Below, piece after piece: positions 33,924 to 44,306 of a stretch of DNA of 64,000 nt (positions are counted from its first letter, which is position 1; every line of letters begins with the position of its first letter). The position numbers were made by a program, and so were the translations under genes. The notes below the pieces were generated by a model that worked only from the letters and a program-made list of their open reading frames with translations, had not been told where the DNA came from and ran no database searches. The DNA is from Costus lasius (Eukaryota; Streptophyta; Magnoliopsida; Zingiberales; Costaceae): assembly GCA_027563935.2 (NCBI GenBank), contig CM050448.1, positions 119,648,493 through 119,712,492 of the forward strand, read 5' to 3'.

Positions 33924-35415
33924 TGTCACGCCCCGGTCGGAACGGTCTAAAAACAACACTTATCTGTTGTCTCAGAGCCGTCAGGCGGAACACCGGAACG
34001 CAACTGCGCTAGGGTTTCCGGACCGAATCTTGTCCCCAAATTCAAAACCCTAGTTCCCCGCTCAACTTTTACCCCCAAATTATAATTCGCACGGAAAGTA
34101 TTGGAAAACCCTAACCCTAATTCAAGAAATCCGGAAGGAACCGATTAAAACCAAAACCCTAAATAAATATACCTCACTGGTCAAAATCAATTTTGACCAA
34201 ACAGTACCGTCCTTCCGAATTCGAAATCGCCGGATGCTGACGTCGACACGACGTCAGCCACCAAATTTTCTCCGCCGCGCGTAATCCTTCCACGGATGAC
34301 GTCACGCTGACGTCACCGACTGAACGCGTCCTCGTCTCGAATTTGTGATTTTGACCAGGTCAAAATCACCGATGCCGAAATCAAATTGCCTCCGTCACGC
34401 GTGGCTTTGCTGACGTTGGCGTCTCGAATCGAACGCCTCGAAGCGTTCGCTCGTCGTCTTCACCACGCGAACGCTCGCGGCACGCCGGAGGAAGGAAGAC
34501 CGCGCCGGAAAGGAAAGCCGCCGCCTTTCTTCCTCTCGTCGACGTCTGGAGATTGCCCGCCGGAAGTCACTTGTCGCCGACCCGAAACAGAGAACGCCGG
34601 AACAAGGGAAACTCACCCGGAACAGAGGAGTCTCGTTCGGACGCCGGAGGGAGTTGCCTGAGCCAGAACAGATCTCAACTTGAAGGGAAAATCTTCACTC
34701 TTTATTACTGTCAACAAGAGCTACAAAAACCCTTATCCTCCCCGATCTCTCCCTCTCGCCGTCACACGTCGGCGCTCCTCTCGTTGCTCTCCTTCACGTC
34801 GACGGCGATCTCACCGCCGTTTACACACTCACCGCTCGTTCTTCTGGAAGACGCTCGCCAAAGGTGGATCCCCGATCGCCGCTTCGCCTCCTGCTTTTAA
34901 CGCTCCAAGCCACTTGAAGATCCTCTTCACCCGAGTCGTTCGCGTCCGAGAAGTTCGGCTGAAGCTTCTCCGACGCTGTCGTCCGCGTCATCCGGGTGCC
35001 GAAATCCTTTTATCCCGTGCGTCCGAGTTTTGCTCGCGTCGTCTCAGCTTCGCGAGCGAACCTCGCATCAGTGCCCACTTCGTTCGGCGAGGGCGACGCT
35101 CGTCCGCGTCCTTCGCGTGGAGCTCGCCTTCGAGCGTCGTTCCGAACTTCCTCCCGCTGACCATGTTCCAGCCGTCGCAGCCTTGCTTCATACGCGAAGA
35201 CTCCGCGTCCGTCGCGTTCGGCGGAGAGGGCGAAGACGCAGAACGCTTGCGTCGACCGAAGCTCGTGGCGAGGATCTCGCTTGCGCGTCCGTTTGAGCCG
35301 CTCGACCGAAGTTCTCGCATCGTGCTTGCTGCAGCTGCTCGGTTCCACCATCCTGCTGGGTGGGCTTGGGCCTGGGCCACCCCCTGGGCTGAACCGGGGA
35401 GCTCAGGGCCTAACA
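33924..35415 (-). repeat. 5' LTR of the gag-only retrotransposon
   Basis: 1492 bp, in element sense from TGTTAGGCCC (35415) to GGCGTGACA (33924). A weak TATA-like TTAAAAGC lies near 34900 on the minus strand and AATAAAG near 34702-34696, so transcription should start in between and U5 should occupy roughly 33924-34680. Confidence 0.93.
34178..34369. promoter_or_regulatory. Palindrome block with W-box and TGACGTCA motifs (5' LTR copy)
   Basis: Same architecture as in the other LTR: TGGTCAAAAT-CA-ATTTTGACCA (34178-34199); GCTGACGTCG-ACA-CGACGTCAGC (34236-34258), two bases longer per arm than in the 3' LTR; TGACGTCA at 34297 and 34308; GTGATTTTGACC-A-GGTCAAAATCAC (34345-34369). It lies in the probable U5 and so inside the transcript leader. 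Confidence 0.6.
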
Positions 35416-35656
35416 CTTAATAAGAAAGGATATTTTCATTTAACTTGGGAACTAGAGTTGACCTTGTAAATGGCACATAATGAGAAGTAATGTCAAGTAC
35501 GCTTCGAACGTGTCTGTAGTTTTGTAATGCCAAGTTTCAAAATGATGAAATTGTTAGCATGATAAAATAAAATGTAGATAAAATTATTTCTATCTAAATT
35601 AGCAATAATTTAATGAAATAAAATAATAGACAAAATAACTTAAAGCTTATCAGACA

Positions 35657-36191
35657 TGGCAATTCGAGTTAGCGGATCATAAATGAATCGTGTCAGCTGT
35701 GACCCGTGATCCGATTAAGCCAACCTGAATACGGCCCCATTAATGAATTAGATCAAACTGTCTAACCCGAACACGATCCAAATATAATCGGGTCAACTCG
35801 ATACAATCCGAATAACTCGTTTATTAAATGAGTTATTTGTTAACCCAATATACTTGACTTAACACGACCCGATTATAAATTTATCATTTTTATTTTAAAT
35901 ATAAATAATAAATTAATAAAAATTTAGGCTTATTGGTGGGCCGAAATCTAGATTAAAAGACGATTAGAAGAGATTTGAGCTTATGGGCTAGTAATTGGAG
36001 TTGGATTTGTCTATATTTAAAATTTTTATATATAAATATATAATATAATCGAGTTAACCCATTTACAATCTGACACGACTTGATTATTTTTGAGTTATAA
36101 ATATGTTAATCTACTTATGACCCGAAAATAACTATGACTGATCTTAATCCGCCTAATTTTGTATCGCATCAAGTGTGGGTCAATTTTGGCT
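35657..36191. repeat. Degenerate repeat rich in ACCCGA/CGGGT words (copy B)
   Basis: Second copy of the repeat at 25149-25958, without the nested hAT MITE: TGGCAATTCGAGTTAGCGG, GTGACCCGTGATCCGATTAA, AATCGGGTCAACTCGATAC and AATCCGCCTAATTTTGTATC run in the same order. It also sits beside F-box-derived sequence, as copy A does, which points to segmental duplication. Confidence 0.6.
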
Positions 36192-36339
36192 TTAAGTCTA
36201 AGTTTATGCATATATTATTTTAGAGACGAGAATATCAGTGTTGATCGAGTTTAATTAGATGGCGTAAACATGCATATAAGTGACTCAAAAAAACTAGTGA
36301 ACATGGAGATCTCTTTGTTCCAGAACCCCCGCCCCCGTC

Positions 36340-36595
36340 TCTGCTTGCGTCTATTCTTTCGATGAATTGTGGTCTCATCATTCTTGCTATGTTTACAGTT
36401 GTCGATGGATTATTCAATTAGGTGGTATGATTATTGTTATTTTTTGGTAAGTTGGCCTAGTCGACTTATTCATGCTAATGAGCAATTATGTCAAAGTAGA
36501 TTGTTTGATCTAACTATATTAGGTGACTGACAGTAGGATTATCTTTTTATCTACTTGAGTTGATCAGGCAATTTGGGCTATTATGCGATGATCAA
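36340..36595 (+). pseudogene. Third F-box-region remnant (3' end and flank)
   Basis: Two pieces match the end and 3' flank of F-box copy 2. TCATTCTTGCTATGTTTACA (about 36377) parallels TTATTCTTGCTATGCTTATA (about 29568). ATTATGTCAAAGTAGATTG through GATCAGGCAATTTGGGCTAT (36485-36580) parallels 29733-29823. The body of the gene is absent. Confidence 0.5.
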
Positions 36596-38055
36596 ATTAT
36601 CAAGACTTGTTAATTTTTAAAATATAATATTACATAGTTTTTAAACAGATTTCGTACATTGCTGATTTGAAGTAGAGACAAAATTGCATAACAGAATTTC
36701 GTATGATTTCATCTTTATCTAGTTTATTGAGCACGTTGCTTTTATAATTTTACGAAAATACTAATATAAATTTGCAATTCCCAAACAAAAAAAGATATTG
36801 CAAAGCTACTTAAATCTACTTCCACCTTTATAGAGTATACTTCCTCCCAAATTCCTGATTAAATATTACATATACTAAAACACTAACAATTAGAATATTT
36901 ATTGTGAAACAGTCTAGCTTCACCAGGACTGTAGTGGAGCTTAATTCCGAGATTTGGAGGTGAAGCAACAGGAGTCTCAGGCGTAGAGGTAGTAGAAGAA
37001 GACGCCGCTTCTATATCTTGCGAATGACTAAAAGAAAGATCGAAAGCGTGCTTGGAAGCCCGCTCGTCCGACGGCGACGGTCATAGCGTTGCAAAAGAGC
37101 AAAATATTAAGATAATAAATTTTTTACCGATACAAGCACAAATATTAAAATACTGCTAAAGCGTGCAGAAAGCAGAAAGTCCTCCCAAATTTCTGTTTAA
37201 ATATTATATATACTAAAACACTAACAATTAGAACATTTATTGTGAAACGGTTCAGCTCCAACAGGACTGCAGTGGAGCTTAATTACGGGATTTGTAGGTG
37301 AGGCAAAAGTATTCTCAGGCGTAGAGAGAGCAGAAGAAGAAGCCGCTTCTATATCTTGCGAAGGATTAAAAGAAAAATCGAAATTGCGCTTGGAAGCCTG
37401 CTCATCCGACGGCGACGATCATAGCATCGACAAGAGCAAAATATTAAGATAATAAAATTGTTATCGATACAAGCACAAATATTAAAATACTGCTAAAGCG
37501 TGCAGTAAGCAGAAAATCCTCCTAAATTCTTGTTTAAATATTACATATACTAAAACACTAACAATTAGAACATTTATTGTGAAACGGTCCAGCTCCACTA
37601 GGACTGCAATGGAGCTTAATTCCAGGATTTTGAAGCGAGACAGAAGTAGTCTCAGGCGCAGAGGCAGCAGAAGAAGACGCTGCTTCTATATCTTGCGAAG
37701 GATTAAAAGAAAGATCGAAAGCGCGCTTGGAAGCCCGCTCATCAGACGACGATAGTCATAGCATCGGCAAGAGCAAAATATTACGATAATAAAATTGTTA
37801 CTGATACAAGCACAAATATTAAAATACTGCTAAAGCGTGCAATAAGCAGAAAGTCCTCCCAAATTCCTGTTTAAATATTACATATATTAAAACACTAACA
37901 ATTAGAACATTTATTGTGAAACGGTCCAACTCCACCAGTACTGTTGTCACACCCCTAGGAATAATGATGCTAGAAGATAAATCATGGATATAAGAACTAC
38001 AGTGGAGCTCAATTCCGGGATTTGGAGGCGAGGCAAAAGTAGTCTCAGGCACAGA

Positions 38056-40651
38056 TGTAAAACCCGAGAATTTTGATGTATTAAACCTCGGTATGTGACT
38101 CATTTTAATTATCTATAATCAGGTGTTTATTAACCTTGTTGGTGGGATTTTTGGCTAAGGGGAAAATTATTCTCCTGCAGGGCAAAAAAAAATAAGTTGC
38201 TGTGGAGGAGTCTTGAACCTGAGACCTCTCCTGTGTATGTTGGCCTGGCTACCAGAGTTCCAGCCCAGTCTTTGTGTTAGGTATGTGGGCGCCCCCTTAT
38301 TATGTGAGTATACAGATTAAATGCAGATTTCACTTAAGTGACTTGGCATCACTTAAGTTGTTTCCGATTTTCATCCTAACCCTAGCCGACCCTTACGATT
38401 TTTCCTCTCCCTCTCGTGGACTCTCGTGGACGATTTGCAGCCGCGCCTTCCCCTTTCGTCCAGCTCCTTTCCGGCGAGGTTCCGGCGGCGGCGCTTGGTT
38501 TTCCGGCGTGGTGGACAGCGGCGACGTGTGGGAGCTTCAAACAAGCCTCTTTGCTCACGATTTGCTTGCAAATCACCCCCAAGGCGAGTGGAAATCCTAT
38601 GTTACTTGTAATCCGATTATATGATCTTTCTCTTGACATGTTTCCTTGCTTTGTGATGGAAAAACGAGTAGCTTACCATGAAACCGTGATCACCCATTTG
38701 AAGTTTCGAAAATCAGATTTAGGGGCTCTAATCATAGGGCTTTTCGTTCTTTACTTGATTAGATGTCTTATGAGGATGAGTGATCATGATCTTGAGCTTC
38801 AATTTGATTGTATGATGTATTCATGAAAAACCCTAGAGTATGACATGCGCCCATGCCCTAAATTGATGAAATTCCATGCTAACTTTTGGGGAAAACTTAG
38901 GATTCATGAAATTAGAAGTATGAGGGAATTTATCATGAATTTTATGCTATTTTTGGAGCCTTAATTCATGCTGGCCGAAATTTACCCTAGGGGTATTTTG
39001 GTCAATGTTCAGTTAACTTTTGGGGCAAAGCTGTTATTCATGTAATTGAGTTTATATGGTGCTTAAATATGATTTTTGCCTAATTTTAGGAATTTTCTAT
39101 GCATAGTTACAAGTGTAATCGTTCTCTTGAAATTAAGTGATGGTAATGTGTGCAATGTTTGTAAATCCTGTTTGATAACCTAGAATATAGATGTTACAAT
39201 CTAATTGCATGAAATCTAGGATTAACACATTATACCTGTATGGAAACATTTGTTGAGAACTTAGCATGGTATCTTCCTAACCTGATTGCATGAAACTTAA
39301 GGACTACCCTGTCTAAGACATTTATGCTGTTTAATTAATTTCGAGTGGTGAATGATATCCGGGTGTTAGTCTTTTGCTATAAGTGTGTGGCATAAGTCAT
39401 GTCCATTATGTGTGACCCTGGAGATGTTGTGAAGTGAGGCAAAGTGTCACGCCTTGGTCAGGCGGGGGCCACCACTTGATCTTCCTTCACAGATGTGATT
39501 AGTTTAGCATAAGAGAGACAAAGTGCCACGCTACTGGTAAGCGAGGGCCACCTCTTGAACTCCCTGACTGCTGTGTGACCAATGTGGGGAAACAAAGTGC
39601 CACGCCGTGACTTGGCGGGGGCCACCTCTTGATTTACCACATTGTCTGAGTGGGTAGATGGAGATCAGCGTGCCACGTCTTAGCTAGACGGGGGCCACCT
39701 CCTGATTCCTCCCCTACTGTTTGGCATGCATGCATTCTCTGAGCCCTGACGAGGGAAGGGTCGGACCTTTGTGGTCGTTTCGTTCTGTTCTCGATTTGGA
39801 CATGTTAGGATGTGCATCTACGTATGTGTTCTGTTTCGCCATGTGATATGCACGTTTCTATTTCGGTTTTGTTGTATTATGATTAGATTTCGCCATGTGG
39901 ATTATTTTGTAAGTTGTGTTCTTATCTGTATTTGATTTGATATTTAATAATCGCATTCGGTAAATGTTTTGAAAAACCTTACATGCTATATTTTTGAATG
40001 TATTAATGGAGGGGTTTCATAGGGTTCTCACTTGCGGAGCTGTTAGCTCACCCCCTCTAATATCTACAGGTGAGAGACCGTGATTGATACAGCGTTATGC
40101 ACCTTGAGATATGAGTAGCTTGACGAAGCTTTGGGCTTTGTGATATGGACCTTGTAAAAGATTTCGGTTGTATTTGAATACTTGTATCGTGACTCCGTTA
40201 TCTGGGGCCTGCGTGCCTGTATTAGTTATACTTCGTTTTGGATGATGGATACTATATTCTGGTTACATGTGAGGGCTTAGGCCCATTTTGTTATAAGATT
40301 TCGGTTGTGGTATTTTCATCGTTTTGATGGGATTTTATGTTCAGTCTGCTGTGATATGAGATTTTGTCTCCGTATATGTATAGTACGGAGTTGTGAACTG
40401 ATTCGGTTATGTTTAGTATTATATAAGTTGAAATTACTTGTTGTTATGAATCAGTACAGCATGTACATGTATGGGAATTTTCCCGACCTTGTATGTACGC
40501 ATACATGCTGCCGGATTTTTGTATAAATTTTCAGATCTTTTATTCCCTAGCTCCGTTAGTAGTATGATCTTGGCGTTCGGTTCTATTTCTCGTGACGTTC
40601 CTCGTATGATTTCCGCATGAACTTCGGGGTTAAGTATCGAGGGGCGTTACA
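38056..40651. mobile_element. Solo LTR (Ty3/gypsy type), 2.6 kb
   Basis: It begins TGTAAAACCCGAG and ends GGGGCGTTACA, with a perfect 5-bp duplication ACAGA at 38051-38055 and 40652-40656. TG...CA ends, size, lack of any coding region and of a second LTR identify a solo LTR left by recombination. It splits one 337-bp unit of the array, so it arrived after the array formed. A TGTAAAACCC...GCGTTACA border is common among plant chromovirus LTRs; the family is inferred. Confidence 0.9.
39434..39705. repeat. Four-copy ~75-80-bp repeat inside the solo LTR
   Basis: AAGTGTCACGCC, AAGTGCCACGCT, AAGTGCCACGCC and GCGTGCCACGTC recur at about 39434, 39516, 39595 and 39669. Each is followed by GCGGGGGCCACC or a close variant and a CTTGA-like end. 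An internal LTR minisatellite. Confidence 0.85.
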
Positions 40652-41834
40652 ACAGAGGCAGCAGAAGAAGACGTCACTTCTATATCTTGCGAAGGATTAA
40701 AAGAAAGATCGAAAGTGCACTTGGAAGCCCGCTCATCCGACAGTGACGGTCATAGCGTTGGCAAGGGCAAAATATTAAGATAATAAAACTGTTACCGATA
40801 CAAGCACAAATATTAAAATACTGCTAAAGCATGCAGTAAGCAGAAAGTCCTCCCAAATTCCCGTTTAAATATTACATATACTAAAACAATAATAATTAGA
40901 ACATTTATTGTGAAACGGTCCAACTCCACCAGGATTGCAGTGGAGCTTAATTCCGGGATTTGGAGGAGAGGTAGAAGTAGTCTCAGGCGCAGAGGCAGCA
41001 GAAGAAGACGCGGCTTCTATATCTTGCGAAGGATTAAAAGAAAGATCGAAAGTGCACTTGGAAGCCCACTCATTTGACAGGGACGCTCATAGCGTCGGCA
41101 AGAGCAAAATATTAAGATAATAAAATCATTAACGATACAAGCACAAATATTAAAATACTGCTAATGTGTGCAGTAAGCAGAAAGTCCTCCCAATTTTCTG
41201 TTTAAATATTACATATACTAAAACACTAATAATTACAACATTTATTGAGAAACAGTCCAGCTCCACCAGGACTACAATGGAGCTTAATTCCGGGATTTAG
41301 AGGAGAGGCAGAAGTAGTCTTAAGCGTAGAGGCAGCAGAAGAAGATACTGCTTCTATATCTTGCGATGGATTAAAAGAAAGATCGAAAGTGCGCTTGGAA
41401 GCCCGCTCATCCGACAGTGACAGTCATAGCGTTGGCAAGAGCAAAATATTAAGATAATAAAATTGTTACCGATATAAGCACAAATATTAAAATACTACAA
41501 AAGCGTGCAGAAAGCAAAAAGTCCTCCCAAATTCCTGTTTAAATATTACATATACTAAAACACTAACAATTAGAACATTTATTGTGAAACGGTCCAGCTC
41601 CACCAGGACTGCAGTGGAGCTTAATTCCGGGATTTGGATGTGAGGTAGAAGTAGTATCAGGCGCAGAGGCAGCAGAAGAAGATGCCGCTTCTATATCTTG
41701 TGAAGGATTTAAAGAAAGATCGAAAGCGGGCTTAAAGCGCGCTTGGAAGCCCGCTCATCCGACGACGACGGTAATAGCGTCGACAAGAGCAAAATATTAA
41801 GATAATAAAATTGTTACCAATACAAGCACAAATA

Positions 41835-42500
41835 TTAAAATACTGCTAATGCGTGCAGTAAGCAGAAAGTCCTCCCAAATTCTTGTTTAAATATTACATA
41901 TACTAAAATACTAACAATTAGAATATTTATTGTGAAATTGTCTAGCTCCACTAGGACTGAGTGGAGCTTAATTTCGGGATTTGGAGGCGAGACAGAAATA
42001 ATCTCAGGCGCAGAGGCAACAGAAGAAGACACTGCTTTATCTTGCGAAGAATTAAAAGAAAAATCGAAAGTGCGCTTGGAATCCCGCTCATCCGACGCCA
42101 CAGAGGATCCGAGTAGCGAGAGGAGCGCAAGGTTGGGAACTGCGAAGGCCAGGATTGACGGGAAACAGGGTCCGATCCGCCCCCGCCTCATCAGGCCCCC
42201 ACTGCGGCGGCGCCGGCTCCACAGCAGAGGAGACGATGAGGGGTGGTGGCTGCTGAAAGGGGCACTTGGGAAGGGGGAAGACAGAGGCGGGCGGCGCGGC
42301 GGAGAAAGAGCGCGATGGACCAGCGGAGTAGCGGCGACGGGACGGCGGCGGAAGAAGCCGGGCGGCAGAGGAAAGGAAGTAGTCCCAAGAGAGGAAACAG
42401 GGGACATTGGCTGCGACGAATAGCTGGGACTGGAGGGAGGGAGCGACGGTGGGGTGGGAATCCGCCGAATAAGATCAGTACCGAGTGAACCCGTCGTCAT
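41835..42500 (-). other. Open frame joining unique GC-rich DNA to the repeat array; status doubtful
   Basis: A 221-codon minus-strand frame starts just inside the end of the CHORD-like gene. The first part is Pro/Ser/Arg-rich low complexity. The middle has a hydrophobic stretch (SILAFAVPNLALLSLLGSSV) that runs directly into array sequence (SDERDSKRTFDFSFNSSQ), and the end (ILIVSILVYVIFKQEFG) is the AT-rich half of a repeat unit. It may be the 3' UTR of the gene above or a remnant of the exon that seeded the array. Evidence for a real protein is weak. Confidence 0.25.
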
Positions 42501-42983
42501 AGGAAACGTGCCGCCCCCTTCGGCACGGCGGCGCCTCCTCTCCGTACTCGGCGCAACAGCTCCACCTCTTTTTCCAGTTCGCCCTCCCCGTGCTTGGTCG
42601 GTTCCCCTTCTCGTTCCACCTGTACACGATCACCCCGCTCCGGTCGCTCCACTCCCCATCGATGCCCTGGTGGGGCGGCGCCAACGAGAGCAGCCCCCTT
42701 TCCCCTGAGATCGCAGCCATGAGCCGATCGCAACAATGGAGAGACGGGATTAATCTGATGCGCTACCTGTGGCGTGGCCGTGGAAGAAGCAAGCCGTAGG
42801 TGAGTTCTCCTTGTCCTCGTAGAGCTCCCCGCATCTCAGACATCTCTTCTTATTAACCGATAACGATCCTTGGGGAGATGAAGGAGGTTGGATTTGATTT
42901 CTTAGTATGGCTTTTGTTAAAGAATTGAAGGATTTGGCGGTAGGACTAGGGGAGAATTGGATGTGAACGAAGGGCAAAGCCAT
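42475..42983 (-). CDS. Small CHORD-like zinc-binding protein
   Basis: Two exons (42983-42767 and 42704-42475) split within a Gly codon give 148 residues; the ATG of MALPFVHIQF is the start. The intron is only 62 bp but has GT-AG ends (CAG|GTAGCG; CTCAG|GGG). After a Ser/Pro-rich N-terminus come CLRCGELYEDKENSPTACFF then HGH, and in exon 2 APPHQGIDGEWSDRSGVIVY, KKRWSCCAEYGEEAPPCRRG then RH. The order C-x2-C...C-x2-H...WSCC...C...H recalls CHORD zinc domains (RAR1/CHP-1), here as a single domain with no CS or second CHORD module. Conserved plant proteins of this small size exist, but I know no assigned function. The next gene on the plus strand starts 484 bp away, divergently. Confidence 0.75.
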
Positions 42984-43466
42984 GGATATCTTTTGCTTTG
43001 GCACAAAGAGGAAGGAAACTACTGGTAAAACGGAAGTGGCTGTTTAGTGGTCTAGCCAGGCCCTCGTGATAAGCATAGGCGGCCTTATAGCTTAGCTTAA
43101 AACTTGATTAATTCAAATTACCACAGTAACTAAATCAAAATTTGTCTATTAAATCAGAAAATGTTTTGTTTCCAAACTTTTCCTTCCAATATAAGTAAAA
43201 TATGGTAACATCCCTCTTTTCCGCAATCACCGGTCAACGGCGTTGACCAAAATGACCGTTTCTCAATTTCTCAGGCGGGCATAAAAATTAATAGCCTCTC
43301 GAAGGTACCGATTGACCCTCCGGGCCCCCAGAGCATCCTATAAAGCTAACCCTCCCCCTTCCACATTCCTCAGGCCCGCGCAGCATCCATTTCTCTCTTC
43401 CTCTTCCATCCACGACTCTTTAAGGCGGCCGGAGGCTTCCAGTTGAATCCGACCCCTCCACCAGCC
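42984..43466. promoter_or_regulatory. Divergent intergenic region, possible bidirectional promoter
   Basis: Only 483 bp separate the start codons of the CHORD-like gene (-) and the arabinogalactan peptide gene (+). A TATA-like CCTATAAAG at about 43338-43346 lies 120 bp before the plus-strand ATG. The minus-strand core promoter was not identified. Confidence 0.5.
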
Positions 43467-43643
43467 ATGGAAATGAGGAAGATTGCCTGTGCCGTCCTCG
43501 TCGCCGCCGTCTCTGCCAGCGGCGCACTGGCAGCCGAGGCCCCCGCGCCCGGCCCTGCCAGCTCCTCCTTCGCGGCCACCCCCGCCGTCAGTGCAGCCGT
43601 CGGCGCCGCTGTCTTCTCCTTCTTCGCCTACTACTTACAGTAG
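43467..43643 (+). CDS. AGP23: Arabinogalactan peptide (AGP23-like)
   Basis: A single-exon 58-residue precursor beginning [20 protein letters not shown], as in AGP23-type AG-peptides. The signal peptide ends near residue 22. The mature core is very short ([13 protein letters not shown]), with Ala-Pro and Gly-Pro pairs for hydroxylation and arabinogalactan addition. The C-terminal hydrophobic tail ([18 protein letters not shown]) follows a run of small residues and fits a GPI-attachment signal, so the product should be anchored outside the plasma membrane. Family members are often pollen-expressed. Length and all three modules match; the assignment is strong despite the small size. Confidence 0.92.
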   Translation: MEMRKIACAVLVAAVSASGALAAEAPAPGPASSSFAATPAVSAAVGAAVFSFFAYYLQ

Positions 43644-44306
43644 ATCGAGCTCGCAAGGAGATGGAATTAATTATGGGTCGGAATTGGTGTCTCGTTGCTT
43701 GTTAATCCGTTTCATTTCTCCCGTGGTCAATCAATTCCTTGTCTCTCACAGCTGTTAATTTCGCTTTAAATCGATGTCAAATTTGGGAACTAATATTGTT
43801 TGGAGTTTGGGAGTAATTAAATTTATTGTTAAATGTTACATTTGTTGCTTATAATTGATTATTCGTCTATTACATCTCATTTCGATTTATTTACAAAATA
43901 ATTTATGCTAGATTAAAGTTGTTAGAAGTAATAATACTATTAATATATATTCTATCAAATTTTATATAAAATAACCCCAATTATTTGGATTACATTAAAG
44001 AGAAATTCTAGAATAATTTTTCCAAAAAAATACTAATATTGGAACTCAATTTATTATTTTTTCAAAATGAATAATTAAGATCTAATGCTACAATCTAAAT
44101 GCTAATCTAATGGCCATAAAAGATTAGATTACTATATCCAGCCATATTTGGGCTTTAATTTGGGCCATATTTTCCTGCTTTGTTACGTAAGGTTCTACAG
44201 ATAGCCCACTATAGTCAGCAGTATGATTGGGCCCAACTAATCTAATGGTCAAAGTCAATTCGCGGTGTTCATATTACCAGAGCGCACATCCTCAGCAACA
44301 AGGCAG
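43644..44306. other. Intergenic AT-rich sequence
   Basis: 3' UTR of the AG-peptide gene, then AT-rich DNA with no coding frame of note. Confidence 0.6.

Larger units (their letters stand above)
30787..35415 (-). mobile_element. Non-autonomous LTR retrotransposon carrying only gag (TR-GAG type)
   Basis: Two direct LTRs (30787-32294 and 33924-35415) bracket a 1.63-kb interior. The element is flanked by the 5-bp duplication CTTAA (30782-30786; 35416-35420). Orientation is minus. Just inside the right-hand (5') LTR the minus strand reads GGTATCAGAG, the initiator-tRNA-Met type primer binding site (about 33911-33920). Next to the left-hand LTR lies the polypurine tract GGGCCGGGGAGAAT (about 32295-32308). 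Between them is one open frame, a gag protein. There is no protease, reverse transcriptase, RNase H or integrase, and no room for them. This matches the described TR-GAG class, which depends on an autonomous relative for replication. In the first ~130 bases I count five LTR mismatches, four of them transitions, so the insertion is moderately young. Confidence 0.93.
36845..42110. repeat. Tandem array of ~337-bp units (about eight copies), with an internal solo LTR
   Basis: The landmark TCCTCCCAAATTCCTGTTTA or a close variant recurs at about 36843, 37181, 37518, 37853, 40849, 41186, 41521 and 41871, a period near 337 bp once the insertion at 38056-40651 is removed. Each unit carries a GC-richer half (CAGTGGAGCTTAATTCCGGG, AGGCAGCAGAAGAAGACG, GGAAGCCCGCTCATCCGACG) and an AT-rich half (CAAGCACAAATATTAAAATA). 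On the minus strand the GC-richer half reads SDERASKRAFDLSFNPSQDI and on to APETTSASPPNP, so a piece of a coding exon may have been amplified. Copy 4 also has an extra segment of about 52 bp near 37942-37994. Unit-to-unit divergence is visible but modest. Confidence 0.88.

Noticed and set aside
36845..42110. CRISPR-like periodic repeat
   Set aside because: Whole 337-bp units repeat without distinct spacers, in a plant nuclear context; it is an ordinary tandem array.
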